Source: Microbacterium fluvii
Lineage (GTDB): Bacteria; Actinomycetota; Actinomycetes; Actinomycetales; Microbacteriaceae
Direction of reading: 5' to 3'
NCBI RefSeq assembly: GCF_025515205.1
Contig: NZ_JAOPFX010000002.1
Location: 434,001-498,000, forward strand
Length of the DNA stretch: 64,000 bases
Part shown: positions 41,454 to 49,877 of the stretch, piece after piece
Numbering within the stretch: the stretch's first letter is position 1
How the letters are laid out: each line of letters begins with the position of its first letter
Position numbers and translations under genes: made by a program
Notes under the pieces: generated by a model
What the model saw: only the letters and a program-made list of their open reading frames with translations
What the model was told of the DNA's origin: nothing
Databases searched by the model: none

Positions 41454-42076
41454 CCACGATCACGACGCAGCAGGACATCCTCGATGTCGCGACCGCCGAG
41501 TTCGCCGCGCACGGGTTCGCCGGCGCCAGGGTCGACGAGATCGCCGCGCGCACCCGCACGACCAAGCGGATGATCTACTACTACTTCGCCTCGAAGGACG
41601 ACCTGTATCTCGCCGTGCTCGAGCGGGCTTACGCCCACATCCGCGCCGTTGAGCGCGACGTGCGGGTGGCAGAGCTCTCACCGGCCGACGCGCTGCGCAC
41701 GATCGCCGAGGCGACCTACGACCACCACACGACCCATCAGGAGTTCATGCGGCTCGTGAGCACCGAGAACATCCTGCGCGCCCAGCACCTGCGCCGGTCG
41801 CCGACGATCCTCGCCGAGAACTCGTCGGCCATCGGCGTGCTCGAGCAGGTGATCGCCCGCGGGGTGGCGACCGGCGACTTCCGCGACGACGTCGACGCGC
41901 TCGACGTGCACATGATGATCAGCGCCTACGCGTGCTTCCACGTCGCCAACCGCCACACCTTCGACGCGATCTTCGGCCGCGACATGCTCGACCCCGCGCT
42001 GCAGCCTGCGCACCGCGCGCTCATCGGCGACATGATCGTCGCGACGATGACGTGCCGGGCGCGAACGGGCGGATAG
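41450..42076 (+). CDS. TetR-family regulator, first of a tandem pair
   Basis: 208-residue TetR protein with helix-turn-helix at about residues 24-48 (ARVDEIAARTRTTKRMIYYYF). The ligand domain contains YDHHTTHQEFMRLVSTENI and FHVANRHTFDAIFGRDMLDP. It is very similar throughout to the next gene, so the pair comes from a duplication. The GTG overlaps the aroE stop; it is transcribed with the TRAP/aro operon and may bind the palindrome at 38105-38126. Confidence 0.88.
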   Translation: MTTITTQQDILDVATAEFAAHGFAGARVDEIAARTRTTKRMIYYYFASKDDLYLAVLERAYAHIRAVERDVRVAELSPADALRTIAEATYDHHTTHQEFMRLVSTENILRAQHLRRSPTILAENSSAIGVLEQVIARGVATGDFRDDVDALDVHMMISAYACFHVANRHTFDAIFGRDMLDPALQPAHRALIGDMIVATMTCRARTGG

Positions 42077-42079
42077 TCT
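42074..42079 (+). promoter_or_regulatory. Leaderless -10 box of the second TetR gene
   Basis: TAGTCT is followed by 6 bases and the ATG at 42086, so the second TetR gene probably also has its own transcript, unlike its paralogue, which is translationally coupled to aroE. Confidence 0.45.
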
Positions 42080-42085
42080 GCGGTC

Positions 42086-42736
42086 ATGACCTCGACCGCC
42101 GCCGCCGATCCGGTGCGCCGCCGCGACCCCGAGCGCACGCGCCGCGACATCCTCGCGGTGGCGACGACGGAGTTCGCCGCGAACGGCTACGACGGCGCGC
42201 GGGTCGACGAGATCGCCGCGCAGACGCAGACCACCAAGCGCATGATCTACTACTACTTCGAGTCGAAGGAGCAGCTGTATCTGCGGGTGCTCGAGGGCGC
42301 CTACCAGGTGATCCGCGAGCTCGAGCAGACCCTCGACGTCGCCCACCTCGAGCCCGTCGCGGCGCTGCGCCGGCTCGCCGAGGCGACCTTCGACCACCAC
42401 ACGACGCATCGCGACTTCATCCGGCTCGTCTCGATCGAGAACATCCACCGAGCCGAGCACATGGCCACCTCGGCCGCCCTCACCGACCTGAACCAGACGG
42501 CGATCGCGACCCTCAGCGAGGTGCTGCGCCGAGGTGTGGCCGACGGCGTCTTCCGCGACGACGTCGATGCGCTCGACGTGCACGCCGCCATCAGCTCCTA
42601 CGCCTTCTTCCACGTCGCCAACCGGCACACCTTCGGGGTGCTGTTCGGCCGCGACCTGCTCGACCCCTCCCGCCATGACCACAGCCGCCGCATCGCGGGT
42701 GATCTCGTGGTCGGGCTGATGGCGCAGCATCCGTAG
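42086..42736 (+). CDS. TetR-family regulator, second of a tandem pair
   Basis: 216-residue TetR protein. The DNA-binding part ARVDEIAAQTQTTKRMIYYYFESKEQLYL differs little from that of the first copy, so both probably recognise the same operator. The ligand domain keeps FDHHTTHRDFIRLVSIENI and FHVANRHTFGVLFGRDLLDP but diverges elsewhere, which suggests different ligands or subfunctionalisation. A hairpin terminator overlaps its stop codon. Confidence 0.88.
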   Translation: MTSTAAADPVRRRDPERTRRDILAVATTEFAANGYDGARVDEIAAQTQTTKRMIYYYFESKEQLYLRVLEGAYQVIRELEQTLDVAHLEPVAALRRLAEATFDHHTTHRDFIRLVSIENIHRAEHMATSAALTDLNQTAIATLSEVLRRGVADGVFRDDVDALDVHAAISSYAFFHVANRHTFGVLFGRDLLDPSRHDHSRRIAGDLVVGLMAQHP

Positions 42737-42772
42737 TCCGTCGTCATCTTTCGACGCATTCGGATGCTGCGC
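42722..42772 (+). terminator. Hairpin terminator overlapping the second TetR stop codon
   Basis: GCGCAGCATCCG (42722-42733) pairs perfectly with CGGATGCTGCGC (42761-42772). The 27-base loop contains a small nested stem (GTCG/CGAC). It ends the TRAP/aro/TetR transcript and isolates the sulfur region that follows. Confidence 0.65.
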
Positions 42773-43073
42773 GCCGCGTCGTTGCGCGGTGCAGGCGGCG
42801 ATCGTGAAACGCGGCGACACATAGCGCCCGGAGGTCTCGTCAGGCCCCCTCGCGGGTTCCTATGGTGGGTGTCACCTCACCGACGACAGGGAACCGACAT
42901 GACCAGCAGCATCGCCTCCGCCGCGCACCGCGCCGGCGTCGAGCGCGCGCGGGTCTCGGTGATGCCCTGTCGAATGTGCGGCTCGATGCCTCGCTGAGCT
43001 CTGCTCGCCCGCTCGACCCGCACCACTCCCGCCGCGCTGCTGCGCGCCCTTTCGCCATACCCAAGGAGCCCTC
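42773..43073 (+). promoter_or_regulatory. Leader region of the sulfur operon
   Basis: About 300 bases without a large gene. A possible -10 box TATGGT is at 42861-42866, but I see no good -35 box. The region holds a 32-codon leader ORF with Cys codons (42899-42997) and ends with AAGGAG before the rhodanese gene. I found no convincing terminator or antiterminator hairpin by eye between the leader stop and the rhodanese start. Confidence 0.45.
42899..42997 (+). CDS. Cys-containing leader peptide, candidate sulfur-responsive attenuator
   Basis: 32-residue ORF with an AGGGA ribosome-binding site about 7 bases upstream. Its product starts MTSSIASAAHRAG and ends VMPCRMCGSMPR. Two Cys and several Met and Arg codons are packed just before the stop. 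Position (77 bases before a rhodanese gene at the head of a sulfur operon) and composition match the Cys-rich leader peptides of mycobacterial sulfur genes (Ms5788A type), where stalled translation at Cys codons controls downstream expression. It is too small to be a conventional enzyme. The attenuation role is inferred. Confidence 0.55.
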   Translation: MTSSIASAAHRAGVERARVSVMPCRMCGSMPR

Positions 43074-43943
43074 ATGTCCGACATCCTCATCACCGCCGAC
43101 GAGCTCGCCGAGCTGGTCGTGCGCTCGCCCGACACCCTGCGCATCCTCGATGTGCGCTGGCGGCTCGACCGTCCGGACGGGCGGCCCGAGTACCTCGCGG
43201 GGCACATCCCCGGCGCCGTCTACGTCGACCTCGACCACGAGCTGGCCGAGCACGGCGTGCCCGCCGACGGGCGGCACCCGCTGCCGTCGACGGGGCGCCT
43301 GCAGGCCGCCGCCCGCCGATGGGGGATCGACCCAGGTGACACCGTCGTGGTCTACGACGACCTCAAGTCGCTCTCGGCGGCGCGAGCCTGGTGGCTGCTG
43401 ACCGACGCCGGCCTTCCCGACGTGCGCATCCTCGACGGGTCGCTGCGGGCCTGGACCTCGTCGGGGCGTCCGCTCGAAGAGGGCGCGGTGGTGGCCGAGC
43501 CCGGCTCGGTCGTGCTGCGCAGCGGATTCCTGCCGAGACTCACGATCGACCAGGCCGCGGCGCTGCCGACAGACGGCGTGCTCATCGACGTGCGCGCCGA
43601 AGAGCGCTATCGCGGCGACACCGAGCCGATCGACCCGCGGGCAGGGCACGTGCCGGGCGCCGTCAATCTGCCCACGACCGCCAACGTCGCCTCCGACGGC
43701 CGCTTTCTCGACGCCGCCGCGCTGCGCGCGCAGTTCTCCGGCGTCGGCGTCGATCAGGGCGCACCGGTCGGGGTCTACTGCGGCTCGGGCGTCACGGCAT
43801 CCCACGCGTTCGTCGCGCTCACCCTCGCCGGCTTCACGCCGCAGCTGTACCCCGGCTCGTGGAGCCAGTGGTCGAACCACCCCGATCGCCCCGTGGCGAT
43901 CGGCTCGCAGCCGGGCGCCCTCGCTCCGGCCGGAAAGGAATGA
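43074..43943 (+). CDS. sseA: Rhodanese-family sulfurtransferase, SseA-like
   Basis: 289-residue protein with tandem rhodanese domains (about 5-130, inactive, and about 155-280, active). The catalytic Cys is C236 in the loop CGSGVTA, the thiosulfate or 3-mercaptopyruvate sulfurtransferase type. It handles sulfane sulfur in the cytosol. AAGGAG lies 6 bases before the ATG. First structural gene of the sulfur operon, 6 bases ahead of the flavin monooxygenase gene. Confidence 0.9.
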   Translation: MSDILITADELAELVVRSPDTLRILDVRWRLDRPDGRPEYLAGHIPGAVYVDLDHELAEHGVPADGRHPLPSTGRLQAAARRWGIDPGDTVVVYDDLKSLSAARAWWLLTDAGLPDVRILDGSLRAWTSSGRPLEEGAVVAEPGSVVLRSGFLPRLTIDQAAALPTDGVLIDVRAEERYRGDTEPIDPRAGHVPGAVNLPTTANVASDGRFLDAAALRAQFSGVGVDQGAPVGVYCGSGVTASHAFVALTLAGFTPQLYPGSWSQWSNHPDRPVAIGSQPGALAPAGKE

Positions 43944-43949
43944 TCCGCC

Positions 43950-45113
43950 ATGACCGTCGAGTTCATCAGCGCCGTCAACACCCGACCGGGTGACGAGCTC
44001 AACCCGCAGCCCGGGGGACGCCCGCTCGACCCCGCCTACCTCCGCCGCTACGCGCGCACGCTCGAAGACGCCGGCTTCGACTACACGCTCGTGCCCTACG
44101 GCTCGAGCTCGGCCGACTCGTTCGTCGTGGCCACCGCCGTGGCCGCGGCCACCGAGCGCATCAAGCCGATCGTCGCGGTTCGGCCCAACACGGTGTTCCC
44201 GCTCGTGGCCGCGCAGCAGCTGGCGACCCTCGACCAGATCTCGGACGGCCGCGCCGTGGTGCACATCATCTCGGGCGGCAGCGACGCGGAGCAGGCGCGG
44301 CAGGGCGACTACCTGAGCAAAGACGAGCGCTACGACCGCTCCGAGGAGTGGATCCGCATCGTCCGCCGCGCGTGGACGGAGCGGGAGCCCTTCAGCCACG
44401 AGGGCACCTACTACCGGTTCGACGACTTCGGCCCCGGCTTCCCGCCGGCAGGCATCATCCCGATCTCGGTGGGCGGCTCGTCCGACGCGGCCTACCGCGT
44501 GGGCGGAGCGCTCGGCGACATCTTCGGCCTGTGGGGCGAGCCCCTCGCCGACACCCGCGAGCAGATCGCGCGGGTGAACGCCGAGGCGGCCGCCGCCGGT
44601 CGCGCCGACCGCCCCCGCATCTGGGTCACCTTCCGCCCCATCGTCGCCGAGACCGACGAGCTCGCGTGGGAGAAGGCGCACCGTCACATCGGCCGCGTCG
44701 CCGAGACCTACGCCAACGCGGGGCTCGTGCCGTTCCGTCACCACAGCAAGGCCGCGCCGCAGAACGTCGGCTCGCAGCGGCTGCTCGATGCCGCCGCCCG
44801 CGGCGAACTGCACGACCGGGCGCTGTGGACCAAGCCCGCAGAGGTCACGAACGCCGGCGGCGCCTCGACGGCGCTCGTGGGCAGCTACGAGACGGTCGCC
44901 GCCGCGATCCTCGACTACGTCGACCTCGGCGCCGACCTCGTCTCGATCCGCGGCTACGACAACCTCAACGACGCGATCGACTACGGCCGCTACGTGCTGC
45001 CGCTCGTGCGGCAGGAGCTCGCCCACCGCGAGGCCACGGGTGCCCGCGGGCAGGTCGTGCCGCAGCCGCCGATCGTCGAGGGCGCCCGCACGCTCGAGAG
45101 CGCACGCGGATGA
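43950..45113 (+). CDS. LLM-class flavin-dependent monooxygenase, SsuD-like
   Basis: 387-residue bacterial-luciferase-like TIM barrel. SsuD-like segments are FISAVNTRPGDELNP, VAVRPNTVFPLVAAQQLATLD and HIISGGSDAEQARQGD. Such enzymes use FMNH2 and O2 to cleave C-S bonds of alkanesulfonates or sulfones and release sulfite. The FMNH2 could come from the MsuE-like reductase encoded at 54306. The stop overlaps the next start (ATGA at 45110-45113). Confidence 0.87.
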   Translation: MTVEFISAVNTRPGDELNPQPGGRPLDPAYLRRYARTLEDAGFDYTLVPYGSSSADSFVVATAVAAATERIKPIVAVRPNTVFPLVAAQQLATLDQISDGRAVVHIISGGSDAEQARQGDYLSKDERYDRSEEWIRIVRRAWTEREPFSHEGTYYRFDDFGPGFPPAGIIPISVGGSSDAAYRVGGALGDIFGLWGEPLADTREQIARVNAEAAAAGRADRPRIWVTFRPIVAETDELAWEKAHRHIGRVAETYANAGLVPFRHHSKAAPQNVGSQRLLDAAARGELHDRALWTKPAEVTNAGGASTALVGSYETVAAAILDYVDLGADLVSIRGYDNLNDAIDYGRYVLPLVRQELAHREATGARGQVVPQPPIVEGARTLESARG

Positions 45114-46267
45114 GTGCGACGGAGGCCGTGGGCATCCAGGCGGCGCGGACGGATGCCGAGACCCTCGGCGCCCTGACGCACCGGCTCGCGCTGCACGCGC
45201 CCGCGCACGACCGCGACGGCTCCTTCCCGTGGGAGGGCCTGCGCGCCGTGCACGAGGCGGGGCTGCTCACGGCCTCCGTCGGCCGTCGCTACGGCGGCGT
45301 GGGGCTGGAGGCACGCGACACCGTCGAGGTCTTCCTCGCTCTCGGCGAGGGCGACCCCTCGGTCGCGCTGATCTCGGCGATGACGGTGTTCCAGCACGCG
45401 GCGCAGGATGCCGCCGGCACGTGGCCGGAAGAGCTCTACGCCCACGTGCTCGCCGAGTCGCAGGTCAGGCCCGTGCTGATCAACGCCGTGCGCGCAGAGC
45501 CCGAGCTCGGAGCCCCCGCCCGCGGCGGGCTGCCCGCGACGGTCGCCCGGCGCACGTCCGACGGCTGGTCGGTGTCGGGGCACAAGGGCTTCGCCACCGG
45601 CTCGGAGGGCCTGGACTACCACCTCGTCTGGGTCGTCACCGACGAGCCGGAGCCCCGGGTGGGGCACGTGATCGTGCCGGGGGATGCCCCCGGCATCCGC
45701 ATCGAACGCACGTGGGACCACCTCGGCATGCGCGCGAGCTCGACCCACGATGTCATCTACACCGATGTCGCCGTGCCGTTCGAGAACTTCTCCGGCGCAC
45801 CGGTGGGCACCGTGCCGAACAACGGCGCCCCGCACGGCGTGTTCGCCCTTGCCGTTCCGGCCCTCTACGTCGGCGTCGCGCGAGCCGCGCTCGAGGCCTT
45901 CGCGACGTTCGCGCAGGAGCGCGTGCCGACCTCGCTCGGGCGGCCGATCGCGACGCTCGAGCGCATCCAGTCGGTCGCCGGCGAAGCGCGCGCGCAGATC
46001 GTGCAGGCCGAGCTCGTGCTGGCGGCGCTCGCCGCCGACGTCGACGCCGGCACCGCCGACCCCGCGCGGCTGGGGCTCGCGAAGCTCCTCACCTCGCGCG
46101 CCGCGATCGGCGCCGTCGAGGCGATCACCGCCGCCATCGGCAACCCGGCGCTGACCCGCAGCCTGCCCTTCGAACGGCACCTGCGCGACGTGCTGTGCGC
46201 ACGGCCCCATCCTCCGCAGGACGACGCGGCGCTGGTCGCCGCGGGCCGCTCCCTCCTTCAGCTCTGA
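45110..46267 (+). CDS. Acyl-CoA-dehydrogenase-fold flavoprotein, SfnB/DszC-like
   Basis: 385-residue member of the acyl-CoA dehydrogenase superfamily (GLLTASVGRRYGGVG; WDHLGMRASSTHDVIYTDVAVP; C-terminal four-helix region). The catalytic Glu of real dehydrogenases is not obvious at the usual position. Relatives encoded next to SsuD-type enzymes, such as SfnB and DszC, act on organosulfur compounds with reduced flavin. Translationally coupled to the monooxygenase gene. Probably takes part in C-S bond cleavage. Confidence 0.8.
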   Translation: MSATEAVGIQAARTDAETLGALTHRLALHAPAHDRDGSFPWEGLRAVHEAGLLTASVGRRYGGVGLEARDTVEVFLALGEGDPSVALISAMTVFQHAAQDAAGTWPEELYAHVLAESQVRPVLINAVRAEPELGAPARGGLPATVARRTSDGWSVSGHKGFATGSEGLDYHLVWVVTDEPEPRVGHVIVPGDAPGIRIERTWDHLGMRASSTHDVIYTDVAVPFENFSGAPVGTVPNNGAPHGVFALAVPALYVGVARAALEAFATFAQERVPTSLGRPIATLERIQSVAGEARAQIVQAELVLAALAADVDAGTADPARLGLAKLLTSRAAIGAVEAITAAIGNPALTRSLPFERHLRDVLCARPHPPQDDAALVAAGRSLLQL

Positions 46268-46276
46268 CAGACGACT

Positions 46277-46318
46277 GCGTTTCGTCTCGTCGCTTCGCTC
46301 CTCGCTCAACGACCGGGG
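46277..46318 (+). repeat. Dispersed intergenic repeat, Microbacteriaceae style
   Basis: The 42-base segment starts GCGTTTCGTCTCGTC, continues with CGCTTCGCTCCTCGC and ends with CAACGACCGGGG. I recall near-identical words recurring between genes in Microbacterium genomes (GCGTTTCGTCTCGCT...AACGACC). Only one copy is in this window, so the repeat call rests on memory. Confidence 0.35.
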
Positions 46319-46348
46319 ATATCCACCACCAAGAGAGGCACCACCATC

Positions 46349-48016
46349 ATGAGCACCACCCATCGCTACCGAACCGCGGCGCTCGCCGTGCTGGCGGCAG
46401 CATCCGTCGCCGTCGTCACGGGGTGCGCGAGCACCGCGAGCGCACCGGCGGCCGATTCCACCGAGGGCACCCCGGTCGCGGGCGGCGAGCTGACTGTCGA
46501 GTTCTGGCCCGACAACGCCGCGTTCGCCTGCGTCGACCCGTTCCAGACCTACTGGATCGAGCACCGCCAGGTGATCCGCAACTTCGCCGATTCGCTCACC
46601 GACCAGGACCCCGACACCGGCGAGATCGTGCCGTGGCTCGCGACCGACTGGACGGTCAGCGACGACGGCCTCACCTACACCTTCGACCTCCGCGACGACG
46701 TCACCTTCAGCGACGGCACGGCGTTCACCGCCGACTCGGTCGTGCTCGCCCTCGACAGTGCGGCGCAGACGATCAAGGATGTGCCAGGCGCCTACGGCGG
46801 CGTCTACATCGCCGGCTACGAGTCGTCGACCGCCGTCGACGCCGACACCGTCGAGGTGCACTTCGCCACGCCCAACGCCGCCTTCCTGCAGGGCACGTCG
46901 ACGACCAACCTCGCGATCCTCGCGGCCTCGTCGTACGAAGCGACGCCCGAAGAGCGGTGCCTCGGCGACGTCGTGGGCTCTGGATCGTTCGTGCTCGACT
47001 CGTACACGCCCGGTGAGGGCATCGAGCTGAGCAAGCGCGACGGCTACAACTGGGCGAGCGACCTCAACGCCCACCAGGGCGAGGCCTACCTCGACGCCAT
47101 CCACATCCACTACGTCGCAGAAGACAGCGTGCGCACCGGCAATCTCGCCAGCGGCGCGAGCGACATCGCGTGGCCGCGCAACCCCTTCACCCCGGAGGAT
47201 GCGGCGCTGCTGACCTCGGCGGGAGCCACGATCGAGTCGCGCTCGCTCCCCGGCCCGTCGTACGCGTTCTACCCGAACGTGTCGGGCGACAAGCCGCTGT
47301 CGGATCCGCTCGTGCGCGACGCGCTGCAGAAGGCGATCGACCGAGAGACCTACGCCGCGACGATCTACGGAGACGACTACCCGGTCGTCGAGGGGGCGTT
47401 CAACTCGACCACGCCGTTCTTCGTGAGCGAGGCCGACCAGCTCGCCTACGATCCCGAGGGCGCCGCGCAGCTGCTCGACGAGGCCGGCTGGACGCTCGAA
47501 GAGGGCGCCGACTACCGCACGAAGGACGGCGAGACCCTCACCCTCGTCGAGCCGATCACGGCCGAGACGCCCGGCGACGTGCTGCTGCAGGACCAGCTCA
47601 AGCAGGTGGGCATCAAGCTCGACCTGTCGGTCTACCAGGCCGCGGAGCGGGCGAGCATCATCACGAACGGCGACTACGACCTGCTGGCGACCTACTACAC
47701 GCGGGCAGACCCCGGCGTGCTGCAGTGGATCCTCGATGACCGGTACGCAGGCTCGAAGGAGTTCGCCGCGAACGCGCAGAGCCCCGAGACCGCTCAGCAG
47801 GTCAAGGACCTCTTCGACGCGGGCCTGGAGACCACCAACACCGACGAGCGCGCGGCGGTCTACGCCGAGCTGCAGGAGCTGCTGATCTCCGACGGCGTCT
47901 CGTTCCCGGTGTTCGAGCGCGTGCAGCAGGCGGCCACCGCAGGCGACGTGCACGGGTTCCGGTTCACGAGCGAGTCGTTCCTGTCGTACTACGACATCTG
48001 GAAGGACGCCGCGTAA
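46349..48016 (+). CDS. ABC transporter substrate-binding lipoprotein, family 5
   Basis: 555-residue oligopeptide-type binding protein (SBP_bac_5) with lipobox VTGC (Cys26). The domain runs from GGELTVEFWPDNAAF to the C-terminus, with the family segments FADSLTDQDPDTGEIVPWLATDW and YTFDLRDDVTFSDGT. Such proteins bind peptides, nickel, glutathione or other compounds; sulfur-operon context suggests an organosulfur substrate or sulfur-containing peptide. First gene of the importer part, 81 bases after the flavoprotein gene. Confidence 0.88.
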   Translation: MSTTHRYRTAALAVLAAASVAVVTGCASTASAPAADSTEGTPVAGGELTVEFWPDNAAFACVDPFQTYWIEHRQVIRNFADSLTDQDPDTGEIVPWLATDWTVSDDGLTYTFDLRDDVTFSDGTAFTADSVVLALDSAAQTIKDVPGAYGGVYIAGYESSTAVDADTVEVHFATPNAAFLQGTSTTNLAILAASSYEATPEERCLGDVVGSGSFVLDSYTPGEGIELSKRDGYNWASDLNAHQGEAYLDAIHIHYVAEDSVRTGNLASGASDIAWPRNPFTPEDAALLTSAGATIESRSLPGPSYAFYPNVSGDKPLSDPLVRDALQKAIDRETYAATIYGDDYPVVEGAFNSTTPFFVSEADQLAYDPEGAAQLLDEAGWTLEEGADYRTKDGETLTLVEPITAETPGDVLLQDQLKQVGIKLDLSVYQAAERASIITNGDYDLLATYYTRADPGVLQWILDDRYAGSKEFAANAQSPETAQQVKDLFDAGLETTNTDERAAVYAELQELLISDGVSFPVFERVQQAATAGDVHGFRFTSESFLSYYDIWKDAA

Positions 48017-48018
48017 TC

Positions 48019-48975
48019 ATGCTCAGGTACGTTCTCGGACGGGTCGGTCAGGCAGCCCTCGTGCTGTGGGCCGCCTACACCGTGACCTTCGTCATCCTCT
48101 ACCTGCTTCCGAGCGATCCGGTGGCGCTGCAGCTGTCGGCGAACAACATCGAGATCGATTCGCTCACCGAGGCGCAGCGCGAGCAGGCGGCGGCGCGGCT
48201 GGGGCTCGACCGGCCCGTCTGGGAACAGTACCTGGGTCTTCTCACGGCGGCCCTGCGCGGCGACTTCGGCACCTCGTACGCCAAGGGGCTGCCGGTGACC
48301 GACCTCATCGCGCAGCGACTGCCCGGCACCGTGACCCTCAGCATCCTGGCCGTCACGATCGCCCTCATCGCCGGCACGGCGCTCGCCGTGATCGCCACGC
48401 GACTGCCGCACGGGCCGCTTGCGACCTTCCTGCGGCGGCTCCCGGCAGCGGGGGTGAGCGTGCCGAACTTCTGGATCGGGCTGCTGCTGATCCAGATCTT
48501 CGCCTTCACCCTCGGCTGGTTCCCCGCGATGGGCGACGACGGGCCGCAGAGCTACGTGCTGCCGGCCGTGACGATGGCGATCCCGACGGCGGGGGTGCTC
48601 GCGCAGGTGCTCATCCGCAGCTTCGACGACACCCTCGGCGAGGCCTACATCGCCACGGCGCGCGCCAAGGGGCTCAGCCGCGGGGCGGTGCAGCTGCGCC
48701 ACGCGTTCCGCAACGCGGCCCTCCCGACCCTGACGATCCTGGGCCTTCTCGTCGGGGCGACCGTGACCGGATCGATCGTCGTCGAGACCGTCTTCTCGCG
48801 CAACGGCCTCGGCCGGCTCGCGCAGGAGTCGGTGCTCGCGCAGGACATCCCCGTCGTACAGGCGATCGTCGTGATCGCCGCCGCCGCATTCGTGGTCGTC
48901 AACCTCGTCGTCGACCTGCTCTACCCGCTGCTGGACCCCCGCATCGCCCGCACGCCGAAAGTGAGTCGCGCATGA
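48019..48975 (+). CDS. ABC importer permease, DppB-like
   Basis: 318-residue permease with six helices. It begins MLRYVLGRVGQAALVLWAAY, as in DppB/OppB, and has the contact loop EAYIATARAKGLSRGAVQLRH (about 209-229). The ATG is 2 bases after the binding-protein stop; the stop overlaps the next permease gene by 4 bases. Confidence 0.92.
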   Translation: MLRYVLGRVGQAALVLWAAYTVTFVILYLLPSDPVALQLSANNIEIDSLTEAQREQAAARLGLDRPVWEQYLGLLTAALRGDFGTSYAKGLPVTDLIAQRLPGTVTLSILAVTIALIAGTALAVIATRLPHGPLATFLRRLPAAGVSVPNFWIGLLLIQIFAFTLGWFPAMGDDGPQSYVLPAVTMAIPTAGVLAQVLIRSFDDTLGEAYIATARAKGLSRGAVQLRHAFRNAALPTLTILGLLVGATVTGSIVVETVFSRNGLGRLAQESVLAQDIPVVQAIVVIAAAAFVVVNLVVDLLYPLLDPRIARTPKVSRA

Positions 48976-49877
48976 CCGAGCTGCTCGAGAAGCCCGTCGC
49001 CCTGTTCCCTGCGAGGGAGCGGGCGGATGCCGTCGCCACGGCGTCCCCGCCGGAGCGCAGGGCGCCGCATCCGCTGCTGGCCCTGCTGCGCCGCCCCGGC
49101 GTCGTGATCGCGCTCGCCCTGGTCGTCTTCGCGGTGCTGACGGCCGTGTGGCCGGCGCTGTTCGCGACGCACGACCCGACCGCCACGGCCCCGGCCGAGC
49201 GCCTGCAGGCGCCGGGCCTCGCGCACTGGTTCGGCACCGACGAGCTCGGCCGCGACCTGTATTCGCGCGTCGTGCACGGCTCGACCCTCACGCTCGCAGC
49301 GACCGCACTCGCGATCGGCCTGGCGCTCGTCGTCGGCCTGTCGCTCGGCATCCTCTCCGGCTTCGTCGGCGGAGGGACGGATGCCGTCATCATGCGCATC
49401 GTCGACGTCTTCCTCGCGATCCCGGGGCTGCTGCTTGCCCTCGCGATCGTGACGGCGCTCGGGTTCGGCACCCTGCCGGTGGCGATCGCGGTGGGCATCG
49501 GCATCGTGCCGGGCTTCGCCCGCACGACCCGCTCCGAGGTGCTGCGGGTCAAGACCCTGCCCTACATCGAGGCCGCCCGCGCGGGCGGCGCCTCGTGGCT
49601 GCGGGTGCTGCTGACCCACGTGCTGCCGAACTCGTGGGGGCCGGTCGTGGTGCTCGCGGTGCTCGACTTCGGTGCGGCGATCCTCGCCGTGGCGGCGTTG
49701 AGCTTCCTCGGGTTCGGGGCGGCGCCGCCGGCCGCGGAGTGGGGGACGCTCATCTCGAACGGGCGAAACTACCTGATCACGGCGCCGTGGGTGTCGCTGC
49801 TGCCGGGCCTGTTCGTCGCGGCCGTCGTGCTGAGCCTCAACCACCTCGCCAAGACCCTCGAGGAGACCCAGCGATGA
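48972..49877 (+). CDS. ABC importer permease, DppC-like
   Basis: 301-residue permease with an N-terminal hydrophilic extension of about 40 residues, six helices, FGTDELGRDLYSRVVHGS (about 89-106) and the contact loop EAARAGGASWLRVLLTHVLP. Partner of the DppB-like subunit. The stop overlaps the ATPase gene start (ATGA at 49874-49877). Confidence 0.92.
   Translation: MTELLEKPVALFPARERADAVATASPPERRAPHPLLALLRRPGVVIALALVVFAVLTAVWPALFATHDPTATAPAERLQAPGLAHWFGTDELGRDLYSRVVHGSTLTLAATALAIGLALVVGLSLGILSGFVGGGTDAVIMRIVDVFLAIPGLLLALAIVTALGFGTLPVAIAVGIGIVPGFARTTRSEVLRVKTLPYIEAARAGGASWLRVLLTHVLPNSWGPVVVLAVLDFGAAILAVAALSFLGFGAAPPAAEWGTLISNGRNYLITAPWVSLLPGLFVAAVVLSLNHLAKTLEETQR

Noticed and set aside
44990..47953. 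A 987-codon open frame on the minus strand
   Set aside because: Antisense shadow of the sulfur operon; all real families are on the plus strand.
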